A stretch of DNA of 64,000 nt. Source: Crossaster papposus (lineage: Eukaryota; Echinodermata; Asteroidea; Velatida; Solasteridae). Shown piece after piece: positions 23,401-32,400 of this stretch. The notes beneath the pieces were generated by a model. The model was not told where the DNA came from, did not search any database, and was given only the letters and a program-made list of their open reading frames with translations. Both the position numbers and the translations under genes were made by a program. Each line of letters opens with the position of its first letter. Within the stretch, counting starts at the first letter, position 1. The stretch covers positions 310,001 through 374,000 of the forward strand of contig JBAIAA010000093.1 of the NCBI GenBank assembly GCA_037893245.1, given 5' to 3'.

Positions 23401-26400
23401 GGAGGACTCTCAAGTCGAAGATAAAGATAAACTTTCTGAAAGGGTAAGTAAGAGTTTTTATATCAAGGTATGGATTCTTTGTTTAAGTATCGCCTCAACA
23501 GAGACAGACAGACAGAGAATGTACATTTAGGGGGGACACAACTGGGACAAGACGCCTGATGCTTACGCAACATGCTTGGGCTTTGTGCATGTGCTGAATA
23601 AGATTAGTTGCGCACACTTGGCACAGACAGGTAAACAACAACCTTGAAGTATTTCATATTGTATTGGTACTAAGCACCTCAATGATTCTACCTTCCATAT
23701 ATGATTGGCCTACAATGTATACCGGTAGCTCTGTTGCTACTGCACTACCACACCTTTTAATACATTTTTTCTCACCAGTTTGTTCAGAGAGTTGTTTTAC
23801 CTTTTGAAATTTGTTATAGGTTCCTTTTGTCAGACAGTTTTCTCACCTTTCAAAACCCTTCAGTCCTTGAAAGGTTTTGAAAGGTCTGACAATTCTATGG
23901 CAAATGCACTACATATAGGAGGGTTAATGAGTGTGTTGATATTTTAATGATTTGACCCCAATCGGAGCTCACAATGACACCAACATCTTGGCTGTTCTTA
24001 CACTGTATGGTGAACACCCTGCCTGTTCCATTATTTAGTGCTGGCGCCCTCTGTTGACAATACAATTTGATTTCCTCCAACTGCAGATATCCATTGTCTT
24101 TTCTAATTTGATGAGTATCATATCTCTTACATGTACATGTACATTTACATTGCATCGGCAACAAATTAACATAACTGTTGGACGATTGCCAAGTTTGGAG
24201 ATATTTCTTAGTTTTGAACATCACTTCATGTAACAGAAGCTGGGAAAGCCTGGCTTCTAGTTGCCATAGCAACCATGATGTCAGTTCCTTCTGGTATTTT
24301 CAGAATGTGTGCTTAGTAGCACATGTTGCCCAGTAACCAGTCTCTGCAATGTGCCATTAAAATTACATAAGATGAAATGGGTATGGGCAGAAAACAAGGA
24401 GCTGTAACATGGAGTATAAATATTCTGCAGAAGTATTCAAGTATATTTTGCCCCTATAGCTGATGAACATTTGTTCTTGTAATGAAAAGCAACAAAGATT
24501 CTCTATTACTTGAAAATGACGCTTGTCAAGTGTAGCATTACCGGAAAACTCTAATTGAGTTTGCCCAAATTCATTTTCAAAGAAATATTAAATGTGTTTT
24601 CATTTACATGTACCCTTAGCAGCACAAGTTTGCCTGTACAAGATCTAAGGTTTCATTTTCATCCCAAAAATGGGATACATAATGAAATCATTTTCAACCA
24701 CATTGTAGGGAACGGAGGATTTTTTGTATTTTCTTTTGTTTGTATTTTCTTTTATTTTTGTTTTGTATACATACATACATATATATATATATTATTTTTT
24801 TTGGGGGGTAGTTAATGCTTTTCAGTTTAAAGTAATATGGACAAATGTCATCATGTAAAGCCGAAAGCTAAAGTTGTGAGCCATGCGTAGACCCCTTATT
24901 ATGAATCCATGCTTGCAAGCCATATTGTATTAATGTATTCTTTATTTGGAGTATTCTCAATCACATGCTGCATTGCAATTCAATTGAATGGATCAACAAT
25001 ATTTCAAACACACCTGGCCTATTCCCAGTCTGTGATTTGTCCTGATGACTGAGTAAACACAATATCGCCAATACAAGACTGTGTTCTCACATACACACAT
25101 GACCCCTTCTGGATAACTTAGTGTATAGGAATTTATAATGCTAATGCATACTTCACTGCTGCCAGAGTGTTTAGAGACCCGAGGGTAATACACATCTGTC
25201 TATGACGTCATATACGGATTTAACCTGCTGTTGCTGGGAATTGTGCTTGGATAGTGTATGGAGTGATAAGAAGCATAGCAACATTAAACGAGATGAGGCT
25301 ACAGACATATTACATACTGTAGCTATGCATTGGTATGCATGTGTGTTATAAGCTTGTGTCTGTGTACTGCAACAATAAACACCAACAGCTGTCTGCTACT
25401 GTGTTACTTGTATCATAGATCACTTGTTGATACTCATTAACCCAATTAAAGGACCTGTTTCTGTCCTAAGTGGATAATGGCTCAACTGTACTGGCATTTG
25501 ATGGTTATATCATGGAGGTAGCACCGTCACGTTTGTTCATGGACGATTTAGAGTGTTGATTGTACAGCTTTATCTTTCTCCAACAGCTAATATCCACTTG
25601 GTACCCAGTAGTTTAACACTGGTGTTGGTGAAAAACGCACCCTACTTTTTTGTTTAAGTAAACAATTTTTTGGGTCAATATATTTAGAATATTTGTACAA
25701 ATTGCCGATTGTGTGGATTACAACAGTTGATTTGGACATGTGAAACTTATACAAAACTTAAATTGGGAGATCGCGGAGTAGTCAGAATTGAGCAACAGTG
25801 TGTAGGACAGTTCTGTTTTTGTTATCTTGTGTGTTGAGGATTACATGATATCTGTTGTGATAGTGGACCCAGAGTGCAAGCATCATTGGAATGAATGGAA
25901 TGCCGACTACTTGCATATAGATGCTACATCACAGCTAGGGTAGAGATTGACATGACTAGACGAAGGGAAGGAGAAATAAGAAGACTCCTTGATGACGCTC
26001 CCTGTCTTCAAAGCGTAAATGAAGTAACCCTCCAAGAAAAAAAGATGACCTATAACCCGGAGTGGATAACTGCCTGATCTGGATCGCTATACATCTATTA
26101 ACTGGGTAGTACTAAATGTGGATTAATAACTGGGGATAATCCAGTTTAAGCCAGCTTAACTTAGTCATCCTCCAACTTGCCAAGCAAGTGCTAAAACTCC
26201 TACTCTTCTGTGAAGATGTCTTATGGATCTCATGGACGCTATGGTAGTGGCAGTGGAAGTCCTTACTCTTCTTCCTTATCGAGTCCTTACTCAAGTTCTC
26301 GCTACGGAGGCTCTGGAAGTGCCCGGTTAGGATCAACAGGAACAGGAACAGGAACAGGGACAGGGGGCTACAGCAGTGTAAGGGAGAAGCACATGTACTT

Positions 26401-29400
26401 GTTCTTCTTTTCTGTTTCTTTTTTGTTTTATGTATTTACAATGTCGGCATTAGTGCATGATAAAAAAATGAAGAATGCAGTATCATTTTTTTCTCCCATA
26501 AATCTGACTAAACTTGTGTTATGTTTCTTTAGATGCAATAGGTTTGTGGGTTTTGGGGGGCTTTTATTTTTTAACCATTATGTAGAAAATTGTTTGTTTG
26601 TTGGGGTGTTTGTTTTTTGTTTTTAATGGGGGGGGGGGGGGGGGGAGGCTGTCTGAATTAGATGGTTTATTTAATATCAGTGCAGACAAAAGTTAGAAAT
26701 ACCTTTTTTCAATTCAAAGTGTTTTACACGTTCACTATTGGGAGCAACAAATTAAACAGAGTTCTCCAAGTTTTAATTATTTGTTATTTCCATTGGATTG
26801 ATTCTAGAAACGACCAGGTTTGAACTACACAGTTGCCCAAGCAACTTTAAATGGCATGGCAGCCATCTTTGTTTATCTTTTAAGCCAAAATGTTTTACCT
26901 GGATAAGGACCCCATGCACTTCAAATCGGGTCTTTACGGATCAGATAGTTTTGAATAGAAGAAGCGTATCACAAATTGAAATCTATTAATTGGTTGCACA
27001 AACGAGTGAGATAAGAGCCGTTAATATTTACTCGGCTTTTGGTCCTTCCAATTGTGTTTTTAGATTGTGTTTCTGCCGAAACTGTCATTGTCTCTTTGTC
27101 CTTTTATTTCATTTTTTTATCAGATTTAACAAGAATGCTTTTATTGACTTGGGCAAATATTATAGTTGACAGCAGAATAACTGGGTGAAAACATCATTCT
27201 GGTGATTATGAGTGGAACCCATTTCCTCATTGTGTTGTGAGAATGTACTGGCTGCACTTGTCGTAGCACCAGTCTATTGGTATGGTTGCATTGTTTACAA
27301 GAATTAATTGCAATCTATAATTAATAAATTGGTTTCTCCAATTGGCTGAAAGTTTCTAGTTTTTTGTAACAGTATCCGTAACTGTTACAACAAGTACAAG
27401 TATTTGAACAAGAATATGCATGAAATGGAGTAGTCTGGATAATGCACAAACTCTTTAAGCACAAATGGTTTCCAACCACAATAACAAGCCTGGGAAAGTG
27501 TACATATATGCTAAAGCTCGAGTCAGTAAAGATTACATGACATTCTCCATTGTGGGAGTCTAGGTGATGCACACGCTGCTAGAGGTCTCACCCCTGGAAT
27601 AAACAGTGGACAGCTTAAGTTTCTGGAAGCTGGATTGGGTTTATCAACAAACAAATTCCAGAAAGGAGCTTGATTTCATCAGGTTAATCATGAAAATGAC
27701 TAGAAACTTGCAACCCAAATTATAAACTTGTTAAATATAACACTTTTAGACGATGCACTTCAGTTTTCAAAAACAATGGTGGATTGCAGTCAGAAATAAA
27801 ACAATATTTTGTAGAGTAATATAGGTCTTTTGGAAATGAACAAAATAATGACAATTTTTTTTTGCAGAATATAGAAAGTGTCTGTAAACATTCTAGTTGT
27901 AGAGGTGTGTTCCAATGGTTACAGTGTTAAACTTATGTGATGGTATATGGGAATATTGTGGTTCTTGGGCAATACACTTTACTACAATTAACTCTCTTCA
28001 CCTCTCTTTATAAATGGGAACTGTGAGGGTAGAGACCAGACGCACTAATCTCGCCCTGCTACAAACTGGTCTCATGGCCTTATTGTGAAACACTTTGGTT
28101 TATAGCCCTCTATAAGCACATAAATAATATAAACACAGCAGCTCCTTCATTGAAAGAATTGTGTTGGTTGAAAAATAAGTTGCAAATTGAAAAATAACCA
28201 ATTATTTTGGTATCTTTGAAAATACCATTGCATTTTATTTCCTTGTTTTATTAAAGGCCACAGTACACAAAGCTTTGTCCATGCCCATATTTGGAAAACT
28301 GCTTTCAATCATAAAGCCCACCAATATTGAAATCACATTCAACCAATCTAATGGTATGATGAAGTCTAGCAATCTTGTTGATTGATATGGCATATGGATG
28401 GACCCCCTGGTAATGAATAGCCTAAGCATCTCCATACAAGGCAGCCCCCATGGCCAGGAATATGGGGGGACAAAACTCCAGGAATTCTGGCCGAAGCACG
28501 GACATCCGCCTCCAATTTTAAATGCCTAAATGAAGACTTGATCATGCAATTGTAATTCAACTTGGGTTTCATGAACTTTTGCCTTTTATAATATTTATTA
28601 GCTTTTTTTTTATTAGCAGTAGTATGGGAACCGGGTAACTGTAAAATAAGTTTTTTTCCAAACTGAAGATTAAATTCCCTCCTTTACCCTAACAAAACGT
28701 TGCAGTGTGAATATTGACCATGCTTTGTAGCTTTACGGTGTAAACTGCAACTTTTCATGAATGTAATCTGTCGCAAGTTAAAATACACATAAACATGAAA
28801 TCTGTTTTGGTTTTCTATGTAACCTGGTTTATAATTTGATAATTACCTGCAAATAGAATTCTAAACCTTTCTTTTGTATTGTTTAAGAAGTTGCTAAGTA
28901 GTTTATTAAGTTGGTTTCGGGTGCCCATATTTTGAAACTGGTTCGAGTTTGTCCAATTAAACTGAAAAGAAAGCACGCAGAGCACAATCTGAAAAGAAAC
29001 CTTCTTTCTTTCCTTCTAATGACCTTGCCATATTTTTTTGTATTGTTAGAAGTCTGGCCTTATCAAATCAAACTTGGGGCATGCTCCATTAGTTATCAGT
29101 TGATAAATGATACAAAGTTTATTGTGAAAGGCTTATTCCAAAAAGAATCCTGCTGCACTGTTCCTTTTGCTGTTATCTTGATTTGTTTCTGTGTTACAAC
29201 ATGGACAAAACATACAGCAAGGTGAAATCCTGGGTATAAAGTTGACTTACTGTGAAAGTAATATTATGTTGGCACAGTAACTTTTAGATCTTCATTGCAT
29301 TTTTGTAAGCCACAATTATCTGAACTTTTTGCCCCCAATAAATGTTTGGCTGTGAGCTTACCTGACTCATCCATGCAACCCGCTGGATTAACCATGGTAA

Positions 29401-32400
29401 CCATTTTATCTTGATACCCAAAGCAGGGACGAGCAGAACTATGTTCACGCAATCTTCTCTTAAGTTACATAGCACCAATAATGAGCATTTTCAAACCTTT
29501 TTACCTAGTTACGCCGCACTGGTTGGCAGACAGCCTTTGTGAAATGGCTAAACGTTTAAATGTTGGTGCGGTTTTTAAAACGTTCACAAAATTAAATGCA
29601 AAGTCACCTCTTATCTTTATTTTAGACATTGATTTTTCTTCATGAATTTGCTGCAGACAATCACATGTAAAGTATATTTCTGTAAACAGTGATCCACATA
29701 ATACATATATCCAGGTGCACATGTATGATTATGAAATAATTCAACAACTTTTCCAAATTCAATTTTCTTCTTTACGTGTTGTGTACATTTTACACCTTAG
29801 CTTGGACCAAAGTCATTGTAGGGTGTGTAGAATCCACATACCATACAAGGCATTCAGAGTATCATCAGCATCAATGTCTTCAGCCAAAAAAGAAGAATTT
29901 GTTTCTCCTCAATCAAATATTGTTATTCATATATATTTTATGAAAACGAGTATGCAAAATTTAAATCAAGACTGCCGTAAAACGTTAAGAGTTAGTTCTA
30001 CTGTTGAAGCAAGAGTTAGATTTTTGTCCTTTTATTTTGAGGCTGTCCCTGAAAAAGAAGATAATTTAGTTTTATTGGAACTTTGATTGATGCAATGCAA
30101 ATTAATTCATTTGCAACCAGTGACACATTTATTTGGTAATTGTGCAAGCTTTAACTTGCAAAATGGGAAAAAGGTTTAATATATATACATCGGAAACAAA
30201 GATCTGTGGTTGGAAAAATGACCATAGAAAAGTATGAAATGCAATTAGATTGAGTAAAACAGTAACTGTAAAAGTCATACTTTTATTCATCAAAATATTT
30301 TAATAATTTTTTAAAGGAAATCTCCCGTCACAAGGCCTAAGAGCCACTCAAAGATAGAGAAGATATCTAATTACATTTGTCTTTCTCTTGATATTGATTC
30401 ATTATTGATATTTTGCTGAGAAAGGGCAATATGACATGGTCTTTTCTTTAAGTTCACATTCAGTCAAACAGAGAAACAAATCATTTGTTTAAATTGTAAA
30501 ACTTGATTTCCTTAAAATAACACATTGGGAAACATTGATTAATTTTTTGCCAACAACTATCTGGTTCACAGAGGGATCCATACAACGCTATGAGTTAGAC
30601 CGGGTCTGAAACCGGACCGTTTAAGAATTCTTTCTGGCAGGTATTCAAGGAATGCTTTCACATTGAATTTTGTTAACCTTTTCTTGCCGACTTGAAATGC
30701 GTATACTTGCGTACAGTCGTCTCTGACAATTTCAGGTTTACTTTGGTACCTTTTGGGATTAGATTTAGTTTTAATGGAGGTTGCAGACCAGCTGACATTA
30801 TTTCTGGATTGAAGGGGGCTGTTGTCGAGATTTATACCCTGGGTATTCTGTGTGTGTTACTGAGTCACTGTTGAAAGCCTGACGTCAACTGGGCAGTCAG
30901 TCATGTATGGAAGGGTAAATAGAACCAGTGTGCTGTGATTTGCTGCTAGAAGTGCATGTACTGTACTGTACATGCTCTTGGTTTGCTGTGACTTCGAAAT
31001 TAGGAATTTAAGAATGCCAGCATATACATACATACATGTATGTCCATGCTTATCTTAAAAAACAAAAAAAATATATCATGTAGTGATTCTGTTTCTTCTT
31101 GAGAATTCATAAATAAATTAGTATTTTTCAAATGAAAACAGATTCCAATTACTGTATTCTGCACCCTATTTGATTTTTCCTTAACAAACAAATTGCTATG
31201 AGTGTCATACTCTCCACATGAGGATTGCAGTACACGCTCCCAACACAAAGTTTTTGTTGACTTGTTATGGGTCATATGAAAACTACAAACTTGACTATTA
31301 TTACATTAGAAATTAAACTGGAAGTATTTGGGGATGACACTTCTATAATGAATTGAAAAAAACCACAATATATCGATAGATCTTCTTTTGTTTTACTTTT
31401 GTTTTTTTGTTCTGCATTAAAATATCACATACAAATTAAACATTTACATAATAAGAGTTTTGGCTGAAAAATTGAGTTGCTTGCAGAAGAATGTTAGGAC
31501 ATGTTACAGTGGGCAATCTAGAGAATTCAACAAAAAGCAATCCTGATGAATTCAGGAAGACAAACTCATGACCAGTTGTTGGCAATAAAAATGAGCAGGA
31601 TTTATGGCAGGGCCTTGGGAAAATCAGACCCTCCTGTACTTGTTGAAGGTCATGAATATACAATGATAATCTGATGTCTTACAAGTAGTTGGCAGTAGGC
31701 ATGTCTCAGTGCAGGCAAATTAATCTGCTTTGGTTTATGAACCTTACATGGATTTTTTTCCCACTGAATGAGCTTTTATTATCGTTATTTGCCATCTTTG
31801 CAACATAAAATTATGCTCGTTTTTTTTCTCAGCTTAGTTTGTCATCTATAATAATAATAGGCATATATCACCCGTTGATCTGACAGTCTTTATATTAAAT
31901 ATTACCTAGCATCTTCTGAAGTCGACCAAGTCAACAATAAGCTACATGTACATGGTTTCTATTTTTCTCTTTCTTTAAACTTTGAGTCAGAATTGTTCCT
32001 TTGATATTTGTGGGTTTTTGTCTTTTGCAGACTGCAGATCGGTATGGCAGCAGACCACTTTCAACAAGCTCAATACCAAGCAGGTAGGATGGGATCAACG
32101 TAATATGCTTTATGCCTTGCCCACATGTAGTACCTTTAAATCATGCTGACAGTGATAGAAGAAAGCTAGATTTCTGCAGATGTGTGTCAAACAGAATCAT
32201 CATCATTTGGCAAAAGTTTGAAGTACTGAAAGGATTCCCTACAAGACACTCTCAGAAGACAGGTGGCCAATAAAATTAAAAGCATCCCCACCCCCTAAAA
32301 AAAGAAGTAATTTCACAGTGTTGAAAATGTTGCAATTACACACACACAAAACTTCTTCCATCTAAGTAAAACGTTGAAAATGTGTGAATAAGTTAAAGGG

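Noticed and set aside
29715-30086. 123-codon + strand frame in a MYPT intron
   Set aside because: No recognisable domain, AT-driven composition, no supporting splice sites; consistent with chance.
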